This document shows positions 10,632 to 22,440 of a stretch of DNA of 64,000 nt, piece after piece; position 1 is the stretch's first letter, and the number at the start of each line of letters is the position of its first letter. The stretch is from Lampris incognitus (lineage: Eukaryota > Chordata > Actinopteri > Lampriformes > Lampridae). The notes under the pieces were generated by a model. It did not search any database. It saw only the letters and a program-made list of their open reading frames with translations, and was not told where the DNA came from. The DNA lies in assembly GCF_029633865.1 (NCBI RefSeq), contig NC_079219.1, positions 58,996,002 to 59,060,001 of the forward strand, read 5' to 3'. The position numbers and the translations under genes are program-made.

Positions 10632-10815
10632 GGTGTGTGTGTGTGTGTGTGTTTGTGTTTGTGTGGGTTTGGGTGGGTGGGTGGGTGTGGGCCCTGTGAT
10701 GGCCTGGCGGCCTGTCCTGGGTGTCTCCCCACCTGCTGCCCAGTGACTGCTGGGATAGGCTCCAGCGTCCCGCGACCCCGGTTGGGATAAGCAGCTTGGA
10801 TAATGGATGGATGAA
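10632..10815 (+). mobile_element. SINE-A 3' half
   Basis: GT microsatellite, then the TGACTGCTGGGATAGGCTCC segment and an ATGGATGGATG tail. The head and core are replaced by the LINE fragment at 10437-10625. Confidence 0.85.
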
Positions 10816-11160
10816 TGAGTAGACTCGCTAGCCGGTGGTTGTTACATATACAAATACCTCAAACTAATACCTGCAAATATTGTATTCTACCACACAACAA
10901 ATACCACCCACCCCCGAGATGCATGGAACGCGATTACAATCGTCAAACACAATGTACAAGACAATATACATTTTTTTGCAGTATACAAATAGCTGACTTG
11001 GTTAACACCTCTATAATGTGCAGTAACTGAGGTTCATTATTTACTGTACATAAACACTAATTTCATAATCATTTTGTGTTATAAGATGTCACATGTGATG
11101 AAAACAGCTCAACGCCATCTGGCAGCGAACCATTGCCTCCGATACCATCAGCGAGCACTG
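10816..11160. other. No gene seen
   Basis: AT-rich, unique-looking sequence; its ORFs show no domain. Confidence 0.4.
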
Positions 11161-11290
11161 GAATCCGTCCATTATCCATACCGCTTATCCTACTCGGGGT
11201 CGTGGGGATGCTGGAGCCTATCCCAGCAGTCAGTGGGCAGGCAGCAGGCAGGGAGACACCCTCCGCCAGTCCATCACAGAGCTGGAATGG
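11161..11290 (-). mobile_element. SINE-A tail fragment
   Basis: A reverse copy holding only the tail half (CCATTATCCATACCGCTTAT and GGATGCTGGAGCCTATCCCA). It stops before the CA tract that is usually internal to the family. Confidence 0.75.
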
Positions 11291-12990
11291 GAAGCACTGG
11301 AATCAGAAGGGGTAAATACAGTTCACTTAATACAGCACCGGCACCATTCTGGTGGAAAAGAGGTAATAGTTTCCCCGGTTTGATGAGCCAGTGCTTTCCT
11401 TGTTTCCCCTGAAGGCTAATTGCTGTTTCCGTAAGTAGTGCGTATCAAGTCCTTCAGAATCTCACGATGTTCCCTCTCCTTCGCGTTGTGCGCGGAGACT
11501 TGCTGTTTGTTAGCCTCGTTAACATTTAAAGCTAGGTTGAACGGTGTGCAGTTTCCAGAGCTTTTGAATATTAATTGATGTTGAATGTGTCAACTGGACC
11601 ATTCGTGCTTGACTAGCGCTGCAGGCAGGTTGTTCAGGTCACAGAAGCCGGCACCTCCCCACGCATTGTCCCGCTGTCTGGAAAACAGCGAACAAGGGAA
11701 GCAGTACAGCCTGCTGGTCTTAGCATCGGAGCCGCAGTCACATAGACGCTCTTTCCTTATGCCCCACTCCGGCTGGAACGATGGGATGATTTTCTGCCCT
11801 TTACGCTGGTGGAGGTCAGGGAGAGATGGTGTTGGCCTGCCTTGCTGGCTATCCAGTTTATTAAAACTCTGAAGACATACGATGGTTGACATTACTGATT
11901 TCGCTGTGAGGTGTAGCTAAGCTGCTCAAATTCAAATGAGCCAGCTTTCTTTATGGATAACACAAATATCTATGACATTGTAACAATTCAGCACCTTGAT
12001 GGCTCTGATTGGCTCGCAGTCCCACCATAAGCAGCGCCTTTCCTCATCTGTTGATTTCGCCTCAAGGTACGCAATACGCATGCGTAAACGTCGAAATTCA
12101 CAACATTAAAGGTAATCCTGGAAAAAGCAGAGCCTACCCTTCCCGCTGAAGAAGTAGGTGAGCTTGTGCACCATACAGCATTTCGCTCTTAAAAGTTTTA
12201 AGGACTTAAAAAGGACAAGGACATGAAAATATGATTAAAAATACGTCATAACGGCATACGTGTAACTAGAGTGAGATTTTGATATGCTGTTATGAAATTG
12301 TTGTACAGTTATTTTAATTAAATTATCACAGGGTAGGCACTGCCTGCCCTGCCTACCCTGACCGCATGTCGTTGGTTATGACTGTATGATCAAGAAGCTT
12401 TCATGGTTGCGGTGATTCAAATCCTTTGAATACCGTTCTTGCTACCCCCTCGAGCTAGCTACAGCGTGAATGAAGGGGGGGGGGGGGCGGCAATAGCAAG
12501 AACCATAGGCGACCTGCCCTGTACGATGAATACTTAATTGCGTAGAGCCTCGCAAACCCTTTTTTTTTTCCAAGAAAGAAAGACAATGCCAATCGATGGC
12601 GCTGACCCAGTACAAGCGCCCCCCCATGGATTTGTTTGGTGCAGGTGTTGCAGCAACTGTCCAATCAATCATTATGCTGCTAAATAAAGTAAGATATGAT
12701 GGTTAAAAAAAAAAACGACATGATGGCGCCTCCCAAATGCATTCCTCCAAATGAAAACTGAAGAAAACGAAGACAGGGAGCAGAAGTCAGGATTCAGGTA
12801 TGCGTCACTGAGTCATTCATTGCACATGAAAGAGTTGATACAGATATTCTTTAGCAATTCATATTTAATATTTACCAATTCTGTTCAGAAGCAATGAAGC
12901 TCCTGCTGACAGAAGGCGAACCTTAAACTAATTGTCGTGGCTACTAACATGCATGAGGTCAGTCAGGGTAGCTAGCTTAATTAGTCTAGA
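11291..12990. other. No gene seen; unclassified sequence with short repeat motifs
   Basis: 12369-12426 (TTGGTTATGACTGTATGATC and a TTCAAATCCTTTGAA-type segment) recurs near 14740-14790 and 15868-15933, so it is part of a dispersed repeat I cannot name. G and T homopolymers lie at 12475-12487 and 12559-12569. No ORF has a recognisable domain. Confidence 0.4.
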
Positions 12991-12991
12991 G

Positions 12992-13189
12992 CAGCGGTGG
13001 CTAACCATGTGCCATGGAGAGGAGAGCCATGTATGCAGGTTTTCATTCCACACCAGGTGATTTCACTGATACATTCGTCCTCTTTGGTTGAAGGGTTACT
13101 AATGAGTGAAATCAGCTGGTGTGGAGTCCGGCTGGAATGGAAACCTGCAATACACATGGCTCTCCATGGCACATGGTCAGCCACCCCTG
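12992..13189. mobile_element. hAT-like MITE with near-perfect target duplication
   Basis: Terminal inverted repeats of about 30 bp begin CAGCGGTGGCTAACCATGTG and end in the matching CACATGGTCAGCCACCCCTG. The flanks GTCTAGAG (12984-12991) and CTCTAGAG (13190-13197) agree at seven of eight bases, as expected for an 8-bp hAT duplication. The ORFs it spawns on both strands are TIR translations. Confidence 0.8.
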
Positions 13190-13315
13190 CTCTAGAGCAT
13201 GTGTTTAGCAGAAGTCAGGATTCAGGAATGTGTCATGGAATCATTTGTTGCAAATGAATTTATATAGATATTCTTCAGCAATTTATATTTGAATATTCTC
13301 TCTCTCATTCACAAA

Positions 13316-13316
<1 letters not shown>

Positions 13317-13348
<32 letters not shown>
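13317..13348. repeat. (AC)n microsatellite
   Basis: About sixteen AC dinucleotides. Confidence 0.95.
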
Positions 13349-13349
<1 letters not shown>

Positions 13350-14240
13350 CAAATAGAAACAGCTTTAGGGAAACCACAAATTGCCAAATTTTTAAAGAGG
13401 AATGTTTCCACCATTTTATTTTTTAAACGTTTAATTTTCCTCGTCTCATCTGTTGCCCAGTTTTATTTTGGGCCGTAGAAGTTATAAATTATGCTTTGGG
13501 TTTAATTTGTCGCCATAGATACCTGACGTTTATCATCAGACAGTCGCACTGATGCAACTTTTTGTGCAGCTCCTGTTCTGCTGCATGCTGAGCCCACAGC
13601 ATCATAGCTAATCCAGTATCAAACTGGAAACTGTTTTTATTGTTTGTCACATTTGGCCACATGTTTCTCATATATTGTGTTTGGGTATTTACAGGATGTT
13701 GTCATGGATAGTTGAGAGCCCATTAAGCTTAATTAAATCCCTCCAGTCATTCTGGCAGTTCCACTTAAAGGACATTGGAAACCTCTTTTCCATGCACTGG
13801 AAAATCTTCGGTTTGTGCACTCGAGGCAGTTGGTAAATGCAGGACTGACAGATGACATCTGTGTATAGTAGAATGTTAGTTTCTTCACACCACATCAACA
13901 GTATCATGTTTCTATGCATTGAGTGAACTTTCGGTCATTTTAGATTATTTTGAATTGTATGACTGCTGTTGAGCATTGCCTGGGTTGTGTTGTTTTTGAG
14001 GGTGTTGCTTAGACCTTGATTTAAGGTCTGAGGGCATAATTGTTAATGAATATCTACTGAATGAAGGCATGTTTACCACAAATGTGTGTTTTGTGTATTT
14101 ATGTCATGCAGGGATTATGCCCACTTTATATACTGCAGGACTGTTCTTGCCACATTGAGTTAGTACAATATCAAAGGGTTGTCATGCTGTCCTCATAAAA
14201 CCAATAATAGTTTTATATAGCTATATACGTAAACTATATA
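13349..14240. other. No gene seen
   Basis: AT-rich sequence; the 60-76 codon ORFs on the minus strand (13489-13919) are without recognisable domains. Confidence 0.4.
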
Positions 14241-14617
14241 TCCATCCATCCAGCCATTATCCAAGCCGCTTATCCTAGTCTCAGGGTCATGGCGATGCTG
14301 GAGCCTATCCCAGCAGTCATTGGGCGGCAGGTGGGGAGACACCCTGGACGGGCCACCAGTCCATCACAGGGCTGACATACACACACATTCACACCTATGG
14401 ACAATTAGTACGGCCGATTCACCTGACCTACATGTCTTTGGACTGTGGGAGGAAACCAGAGCACCCAGAGGAAACCCACGCAGACACAGGGAGAACATGC
14501 AAACTCCACACAAAGGACGACCCCCAAGGTTAGACTACCCCGGGACTCGAACCCAGGACCTTCTTGCTGTGAGGCGACCGCATCAACCACTGCGCCACCG
14601 TGTGCGCCCCCCCCCCA
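14241..14617 (-). mobile_element. SINE-A copy, full length
   Basis: Reverse orientation, with tail, core and tRNA-like head all present. The minus-strand head reads GGTGGCGCAGTGGTTGATGC (A-box-like) and GGGTTCGAGTCCCGG (B-box). A C run of about ten follows at the head junction. Confidence 0.88.
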
Positions 14618-14848
14618 TGACCTTATTGAGGCTAATTTTCTTCAAAGTTCTTGGCTCCAGCCAAAGTAAGGAGGGCCCCCAAAGAAAGTTTTGCCCTGGG
14701 GCCCCTGTTGTCTAGAGCCGGGTCTGGCGAGAACAAACATTTTTCTAAGGTTTTGAATCACCGCAACCACGAGAGGTCCTTCATCATACACTCATAACTG
14801 TGCACAAAGAATGTTTAGGCTGACAGGTCCAGTTGTTTGCGAGATTAG

Positions 14849-14876
14849 CACACACACACACACACACACACACACG
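14849..14876. repeat. (CA)n microsatellite
   Basis: About thirteen CA dinucleotides. Confidence 0.9.
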
Positions 14877-14928
14877 ATGCATGCAACCATACACATAATC
14901 CCCTCCAGGCTACCTACCACCTGGCAGA

Positions 14929-15182
14929 GATAATAAAGCTGGATTAACTGTTTACACTCACGCATACACGACTCACATCGACAGTTGGCTCAGATCAGGC
15001 AGCGATATGATCAAAAGTTATTAAAAGAACTTTGATAATCAAAAAAAATGCAGACGTAAAGGGGCAACTTCCTCTATGTTGCAGTCAAAACAGGAAGTGT
15101 GGCATTTTGTTGTTGCTGCCTGATCTGAGTCAACCATAGATGTGAGTCACGGGAGTGTAAACGGTTTACTCAGCTTTATTAG
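14929..15182. mobile_element. Foldback MITE with ~70-bp inverted arms
   Basis: The left arm (about 14929-15004, starting ATAATAAAGCTGG) is the imperfect reverse complement of the right arm (about 15113-15182, ending CTCAGCTTTATTA). Both contain CTGAGTCAACC/GGCTCAGATCAGG-type segments. The element has no ORF. A LINE later landed at its right edge (15194). Confidence 0.65.
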
Positions 15183-15193
15183 ATTATGAAAAT

Positions 15194-15598
15194 GGAGATG
15201 GTGGCACTGACAAAAAGACAGGAGGTGGAGCTGGAGGTGGCAGAGTTGAAGATGCTAAGATTTTCACTGGGAGTGACGAAGAAGGACAGGATTAGGAACG
15301 AGTATATTAGAGGGACCGCTCAAGTTGGACGGTTTGGAGACAAAGCAAGAGAGGCAAGGTTGAGATGGTTTGGACATGTGTGGAGGAGAGATGCTGAGTA
15401 TATTGGGAGAAGGATGCTGAATATGGAGCTGCCAGGGAAGAGGAGAAGAGGAAGGCCAAAGAGGAGGTTTATGGATGTGGTGAGGGAGGACATGCAGGTG
15501 GCTGGTGTGACAGGAAGATGCAGAAGACAGGAAGAGATGGAAAGGGATGATCCGCTGTGGCGACCCCTAACGGGAGCAGCCAAAGTAGTAGTAGTAGT
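15194..15598 (+). mobile_element. 5'-truncated LINE with 16-bp target-site duplication
   Basis: Encodes the C-terminal part of a LINE ORF2: LEVAELKMLRFSLGVTKKDR, RLRWFGHVWRRD and [19 protein letters not shown]. The 3' tail is TGGCGACCCCTAACGGGAGC, then AGCCAAAGTA with repeated GTA. It is flanked by exact copies of ATTAGATTATGAAAAT at 15178-15193 and 15599-15614, the mark of target-primed reverse transcription. The 174-codon ORF starting at 15186 includes flanking bases and is not a host gene. A second fragment of this family is at 24345-24545. Confidence 0.88.
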
Positions 15599-15614
15599 AT
15601 TAGATTATGAAAAT

Positions 15615-16329
15615 AAAAACAGAGCTAAGGATAGACCCAAATGCATGCATAGCAAACCTTTTCTTTTTGGAAAGTGCAAGTTCATATTTGACTGGATTGC
15701 ATTCGTGTGAGGTGCTGCCTACTAGGAGGCTGCACATCCACAGACTGACAGGTGCTGTGCAAAAGTCTTATAATGGCAGGAAAACACTGGTTTTTCTGTC
15801 CATGTATGTTTGTATCTGTCCGCAGCTAATCTCACATACTACTGGGCCTTTCAGCCTAATCATTTTTGTGCACAGTTATGACTCTATGATCAAGGACCTC
15901 TCATGGATGCAGTGATTCAAAACCTTTGAAAAACCTGTTTTATAACACAAGTGAATGCTAACTCCTCAGCTGGTTTTTCTCCTAAGTCTGACCAACGAAG
16001 ACGTGGAGATATGCAGGCAGTGCCTCTGTGTTTTCCCTTCGCCCAGTAGGAGAAAAAAGGGGTGCTTTGTCAACAAATCTGAGCACCATATAAGGGGAGA
16101 TGCAGGCATATCTCTCCTTATCCGGTGCTCAGACTTGGCAGGGATCTGCACTCTACTGAGGGTACTCTTCTAGTTGTACTTGAAGTCTGAGATTCTCTCT
16201 CCTGTTAGCTCAAGTGACCACAATTGTGTCCTCTGGAGCCCTAAAGCACAATCCAGATTTCCCCAGTGCAGTAAATGGGTAGTATATGACCTATAAAGAA
16301 GCCTGGGTTGAGTGAGTTTGGCAGGTGAA
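15615..16329. other. No gene seen; part of a dispersed repeat
   Basis: 15797-15935 resembles 4830-4915 (CTGTCCGC-GCTAATCT, CAGCCTAAT) and then 12369-12426, so a shared unclassified repeat is present. The remainder has inverted AAATCTGAGCACC/GGTGCTCAGACTT motifs near 16076 and 16120 but no coding signal. Confidence 0.4.
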
Positions 16330-17420
16330 CTACAATGGAAAGAGGCATACCAAAATCTTCCCCACCAAACCTTGATGAACTGAGGCCGATCTCATTAACA
16401 GCTCAGCTCTCTAAACTATGCTAACAGTATGCTATGCATTGGATCCTGAATGACATCATGCCAAATCTAGATCCCATACAGTTTGGCAGCTGATGGAATC
16501 ATTCTACAATACACTATTTAGTCAGTTTGATGGACTCTATGTACAAGGCCTGTGATAATCCGGGCTCAGTGTGCACACTAATTACAACTGATTTTGCCAA
16601 GGCCTTTGATGCTGTAAACTACACAATGTCAGTACAGTGCCTCCCTGACCTTAGAGTGAGACCAGGATTGATCCCATGGATCTGGAACTTCATGACCAAC
16701 TGCTGTCAGTGCGCTACCAGGGACATCGCTCTGATACTCCACATGTGAAGTTGCACAGGGAACTGTACTAGGATCTGAAGTCCTCTTAGTACTGATTAAT
16801 AGTGCCCTCCAGGACAGACACTGGAACTATGTGGATCACATGACTCTGGCCCAGACATGGACGCTCCAACTACCCTGCACTCTCCAACAGACCCTGAATG
16901 GTCTTGATATCTGGGTAGAGGAGCATAAAGTGAAACTCAACCCAAAGAAATGTAAAATCTTACATGTTACCCACATGAAGCATCCACCCGCTGTCAAGAC
17001 TCTCTTCATTGACGCAGTCAAAGACCTGGGAGTCACCATCCAGGGTAACTTGTGATGGGATAGTCAGGTGGACCACATGTTGACCTCGGCTAACCGGGAG
17101 CTTTTTGTGTCGCCTGAAGAAATTTGGTGTCCATGACCCAGAACTGGTTTCCATCTACACAGGTTGCATGTGTCTGGTGCTGGAATATGCAGTCTTCATC
17201 TGGCACTGTTCCCTGACTACAAACCAGGCTAAAAGGCTGGGAAGTATGTAGAAACGGGCTTGTAAAATCCTACTTGGCCAGAGGTACTCAGGGCACCCAG
17301 AGGCTCTCTGCACTCTCGGATTGTGCACTCTATGAGAGAGATGCACTCAGCTGTGTCTTGGCTTGGCCGGAAAGCTGTTAAACTACAACTTCAGTGACTG
17401 AGAGATACAGGAGATCACCA
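16330..17420 (+). mobile_element. Degenerate LINE reverse transcriptase (CR1/Rex-like)
   Basis: Broken frames encode RT pieces in order: a LDELRPISLTAQLSKL-like start (about 16370), TDFAKAFDAVNYT (about 16585), MTLA of the YADD region (about 16840), WVEEHKVKLNPKKCKILHV (about 16915) and the downstream KRLGSM-KRACKIL segment (about 17230). At least three frames and several stops are needed, so the copy is dead. No target duplication was identified. Confidence 0.78.
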
Positions 17421-18062
17421 ATCCCTTATATGTGCAGACTCCTAAATAACAGCGGATTGTAGATTTGAGATGTGAGATATTAGATTTTCAGCTTAGATAA
17501 TTGCAACATTTTAAATTGCTAGACTACTTAGTATTGATGTTTTATTGCAACAGCAAAAATAATTCAGTGTTTTTGATGACAGTTGTCTTTATGAACCAGT
17601 AATAATGCTGAAAGCTCAATAAACAAAAAACAGTAAGTCACAAATACTATTTGTCTGATGACTGTTCTTGGTGCCCTCAGCTTACTAATGACACCCCCTT
17701 TTTGTGCTCAGACAGGAGACGAAGAGGCTGTAGATTGATGGTTGCTGGTGGGCATATCGCTTGTAGGATGAAAGGGGGGAATGATACCAAGGGGTACTAA
17801 ACTAGAGGGGGGCCTTCAAGGGCATGAGGTGATATCGCAGACAAGTCAGGGTGGCAAGGCGTGTCTCACAACCTGATCGGGCGCCTAAAATGCACAGCAG
17901 TGCCTCGGAACCCTGGGGATTAGTTATCCAGTCTTTGCATGCCATTCTTTACCATTACCATGCCGACTGCGGGCTACTTACTGACACAGTAATGCTGCTC
18001 ACTAATGAGAGGCATGAAGACCGTAGTGCAGGGCTGTCAAAAGAACGTACACTGCTATGCAC
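17421..18062. other. No gene seen
   Basis: AT-rich to mixed sequence after the LINE; nothing recognisable. Confidence 0.4.
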
Positions 18063-18202
18063 ATCCATCCATCCACCCATCCATTATCCGAACCACTTAT
18101 CCTGTTCTCAGGGTGGCGGGGATGCTGGAGCCTATCCCAGCAGTTATTGGGCGGCAAGCGGGGAGACACCCTGGACAGTCTGCCAGGCCATCACACAGGG
18201 CC

Positions 18203-18267
<65 letters not shown>

Positions 18268-18489
18268 GGACAATTTAGTACAACCAATTCACCTGACCTA
18301 CAGGTCTTTGGACTGTGGGAGGAAACTGAAGCACCAGGAGGAAACCCACGCAGACATGGGGAGAACATGCAAACTCCACACAAAGGACGACCCGGGACGA
18401 CCCCCAAGGTTGGACTACCCCGGGGCTCGAACCCAGGACCTTCTTGCTGTGAGGCGATCGCGCTAACCACTGCACCACCGTGTCGCCCT
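18063..18489 (-). mobile_element. SINE-A copy, full length with long internal CA tract
   Basis: Reverse orientation with tail, core and head. The internal microsatellite has grown to about 30 CA units (18203-18263). The head has the B-box-like GGGTTCGAGCCCCGG on the minus strand. Confidence 0.9.
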
Positions 18490-19908
18490 GTTTTGTTTGA
18501 TATCACGAGGCTAGTACATAAAATGCTCTTTCATGACTTTCGACAAAGTAAAGCTCGTTCTTAGTTTGAAATTGTTTTGCATCAAGGTGGCTAAATAATT
18601 TCTCTTCTTTGCACCGTTGTCTCACCTACTGTGGACAATCCTCATGTCCTCAATGAGGGATTTGCCCATTTCACCGGTGCTCATATGCGACTTGTCATGT
18701 AGCCTCCTTAGAACTATTAAACGGCTATATATACAGTAAGGATAGTGTGTCAAGCGGATTTAGTTTCTGCCCAACGGGAGCCGAATGTGTGGGAGTGCAT
18801 TTGTTGTGCACGTGCGTGTGCACAAGTGTGCGTGCGCGGCAGCATGCAGGTGAACATGCTGAGACAGCCCGCTGGGTTGTGATGATGGCAGCTTTTAGGA
18901 AATCTCTGACCTGATCACCAGGTTGGCTGTGAGGACCAATGGCTGACAGGTGACCGTTGCTGTGAGGATTTTGGCTACACTCCCCCCACCCCCCACCCAG
19001 AGACAGCAGGGAAAGTGACGCACTCAGGGTCAGGATAGGCAGCGGGTACATAGTTGGAATTCACGGATAAGGTTTCGCAACCTCTCCAGTGAAATGCATT
19101 ATGATGAGCTGTGCCCTAATTATAGGGGCTGGGGGTGGCTGGGGGAGAGGTTAGGAGTCACTGTGGAAATGGGTGAACGACAAGTTTAAGAGCAGACGAG
19201 TCAGTAAACAGCGAGGACAAAAAGAGGCCGTAATCTTATTTCAAATTCCGTTTATCTGACAAGCGGAAGAAAAACAGCGACACATACATGTGTTTTACTT
19301 GAAGTAGAAAGAAGTACAGCTTATATTTTAAAAGTGGTGTGTTGGTAAAGAAAAAAAAGGTGATAATCCTCTGATGTAAACACTGTGTACTTACTGTATA
19401 AATACTACAAATACACTGAGTACCGGCAACAGCACTACAAAACGAACAAAAAAAAAAAGTAAAATATAAACACTTTATATACAGAGTTGTGCTTAAAAAG
19501 TGAGTCTGTACAACACGCTGTGATATACAAACCGACGGTTCAAATCCTCCTCACAGTTGATTTCATTCATACATGTGCATTCGTCTCATGTACTGGAGCA
19601 GCAGTCACTCAACACAACACACCTGGACAACAGACACAGAGTAAAACTGAGACATTAGCTAGTTTCCGTGACGTATGGCGTGTTAACAAGCTTAATTAAT
19701 GCTACTTACAGATATCACATTAATGATGCAAGCCTGCCAGCTGGCCTGCCTGCCTGTGTGCCTGCCTGCCGGCCTGGCAGGGCACGTGTGGGGTTCATGT
19801 TTCAGATTAGGCAAAGTTGTTTTTTGTTTAATTGTGCATATTAATTGTGCCTGTTGTATCTATCGAGTTAGATAGAGGTATAATCCGTATTTAAAGGGCC
19901 TTGCAGGG
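18490..19908. other. No gene seen
   Basis: Mixed sequence. A short CTGCC/GGCCTG tandem lies at about 19735-19785. ORFs on both strands have no recognisable domain. Confidence 0.4.
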
Positions 19909-20217
19909 GGTGTCCGGGTAGCATGGCGGTCTATTCCGTTGCATACCAACACGGTTCGCCGGTTTGAATCCCCGTGTTACCTCTGGCTTGGTCGGGCGTC
20001 CCTACAGACACAATTGGCTGTGTCTGCGAGTTGGGAAGCCGGATCAATCAGTCAATCAAGTTGCATTTTTTAAAGCGCCTTTCTAACTGCAGTGTGTCCT
20101 GGTCGCTGCACTAGTGCCTCCTCTGGTCGGTCGGGGCGCCTGTTTGGAGGGGAGGAGGAACTGGGGGGGAATAGAGGGATTCTCCCACGCGCTACGTCCG
20201 CCTGGTGAAACTCCTTA
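19909..20217 (+). mobile_element. SINE-B copy 2, 5' half
   Basis: Forward copy starting GTGTCCGGGTAGCATGGCGG, with the B-box region GCCGGTTTGAATCCCCGTG. About 45 bp of unrelated CAATCAGTCAATCAAG sequence sits inside it (about 20044-20092). It breaks off at CTGGTGAAACTCCTTACATG and resumes at about 20655. Confidence 0.8.
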
Positions 20218-20618
20218 CATGATGTTAGAAGGTGGGTTTATTGTGTTAGTGCGACTAAAACGGGACTTGTAAAACACATGTAAACGTGTCAGTCCCACTG
20301 AAGTCGTACTAAATCGAGTTTCTGGAAGTGGGACTAACACACCTAGATGATGCGGTTGGGGATCAATTTACTCTGGCATGTATACGCTTCCGTCGGCCCC
20401 GAACTGGCCTAGGCGTTCTGCACCATGATCTATAGTTTCCGCGGCCCAGTAGCAACCAGCTGAAAGGGGGCATATTGCCACCTACCATACCGGGGTGGGA
20501 CATACTTCTGTCAATAAATCAATTCTCCCCCGGTTCTTGTGTACTGGGACAACGACAGTAGTCCAGTTACATGGCCTCATCGAGCTGTAACCGTAGCTCG
20601 ACTTAACTGTGCATGTAA
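20218..20618. mobile_element. ~400-bp unclassified insert inside SINE-B copy 2
   Basis: Sequence foreign to SINE-B. It is bounded by TTACATG on the left and CATGTAA on the right, followed by about 35 bp of SINE-B in inverted orientation before the SINE resumes forward. It has no ORF or named TIR that I recognise. Confidence 0.45.
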
Positions 20619-20835
20619 ATGTGAGGAGTTTCACCAGGGGGACGTAGCACGCAGTAGTGTCAGGTGAAAGAAGCGGCTGGCGACTCCACATGTATCGGAA
20701 GGGGCGTGTGGTAGTCTGCAGCCCTCCCCGGCTCGGCAGGGGGTGGTGGAGCGGCGACCGGGAAGGCTCGGGAGAGTGGGGTGATTGGCTGGATACAATT
20801 GGGGAGGAAAAAGAGGGGGGGGGGGCTTGCAGATA
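20619..20835 (+). mobile_element. SINE-B copy 2, 3' half with inverted segment
   Basis: About 20619-20653 is SINE-B in reverse (GAGGAGTTTCACCAGGGGGA). From about 20655 it is forward again (AGTGTCAGGTGAAAGAAGCG through CTGCAGCCCTCCCC to the G-rich tail). Confidence 0.75.
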
Positions 20836-21980
20836 CAGGCTATGGGTCCTGTTTAAGTGAACCATGGCCCAAGCGTAAACCCAAGTGCAAGTGTGGCGCT
20901 GGTGCACGTGGGCGTGTCTAATATGTTTCTACTAATCGGGTTGGATTAGGATGAATATATTGTAAGCAGGTGGAGTCGGGGCGGACTTTGACTTGGCCAA
21001 TCAAACCAGCTCTCCTCTGCAGAGGTACTGTGGTGCAGCATGTTGTCGTTTTGGTGATGGATGAGGAGGGAAGTCTGTTGAAATCGCGCTGTATGACTCC
21101 TCGATTAACTTGGACGGATGAAATTTGGCAGTGGTTAATTCTTTCCCTATGCCGCCACCTACTCCCAGTTATATGCTCCATCTCTACAGATTGTGACAAA
21201 ACAAAATATATGTAATTCGAAGCTGCACGCAAGAAGATCGTTATTTAACAGTCTGGCTTACATAACCCGAAAGCTGACTTCAGTGCTCTCGTGTCGTGCA
21301 TGAGCCTACAGAGACCGACAATGTACAAAATAGTTTAGTCTATAGCGTGTGACGTGGGAACGGACGTTCACACCGGATCCCGTGACTCAGTAAAAAAAAC
21401 CCTCTCCCATCCCGTTCCCCTCATTGTACTGATAGCAGAATTCACTCCAGTCCCACAAGAATTCCTGACCAGATGTTATGGTCTAGTATAGTTGGTACTA
21501 GTGGACCAGACAGACGTTTACTTTGCTAAATTAGATTCAGTTTTCCATGATTTATTTATGATGAGCGGAGGCGGTCTGTGCGTCAAATTCCACAGCCACA
21601 TGTCAACATTTTTCTCTGGCTAACTTGTTCAAAACGTCGCGTTAAGTTATTTGCTGCTGTTGGTTTCGTGATTTATTTCACGGGTAAAGTACTAGGCTTG
21701 CATCCATTAAATCACATTTGGATAGCTGTTCCCATGCATGGTCACCTACACTGCTGCACGGAAATAACTCCATGCACCTGTGTCTGCAATTAGACTTGGT
21801 CTGAGGCATTAGTGCCGTTGCAAGCCAAAATGCCCGCCAAAACTGCACTACCCCTGCTGATCTGCAGTAACACCCCCCCAGCTGCTCCACTGCACCCATG
21901 TCGGTGCAGGCGAGTTCTTTTAAAGCCACAAAATGACTAAACTGGGGCAGGTGGGAAAAATTCGCCTTGCGCCCGAGGAA
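20836..21980. other. No gene seen
   Basis: Unique-looking sequence; ORFs of 67-121 codons on both strands have no recognisable domain. Confidence 0.4.
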
Positions 21981-22440
21981 ATTGCCAATCAGCCCATGTT
22001 TGCTTCCCCGTTGGCGATGCACCAACACAAAAATAGAGCCCATAACTCAGGACTGTTTGACCTTTAGCCCTTAACGTCTGTGAAACCTCCCTCCCAAACG
22101 CACATGGACAGCCCGCCGGGAGCACCGAGGACATTTCCCAGAGGCCCGTGGGTCGTTGTGGCCTGCCACGTACAGTCAGCTTGACCGGTGATAACATAGC
22201 AAGCGGGAATAAGTTGACGGACCAATCAGGACCCACGTATCAGGCACGACTCTCGCTCTCGCCGCAGTGTCCCCGGCGCGAGGGTGCGCGCCCCAAAAAT
22301 GGTGCCATCGCGTCTCTTGGCAACGCACTTAGCAACCGTCTACCTGCTTCTCTACTGATTACATTCTAGACAAGTCGCCCAGGGGAACGGACGGTCAGAA
22401 GAACGGGAAAAGTGGAGCGGCGAGGGGCTTACTCGTTGGT
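21981..22440. promoter_or_regulatory. CpG-rich block with two CCAAT boxes, function unknown
   Basis: Locally GC- and CpG-rich compared with its flanks. It has GCCAATCAG (21985-21993) and ACCAATCAG (22221-22229), a GCGCGAGGGTGCGCGCC run near 22278, and GGCAACGCACTTAGCAACC near 22320. This is compatible with a promoter or CpG island, but no exon with a clear ORF follows on either strand. Confidence 0.2.

Noticed and set aside
15186-15710. 174-codon ORF as a host gene
   Set aside because: It is a LINE ORF2 end bounded by a 16-bp target duplication.
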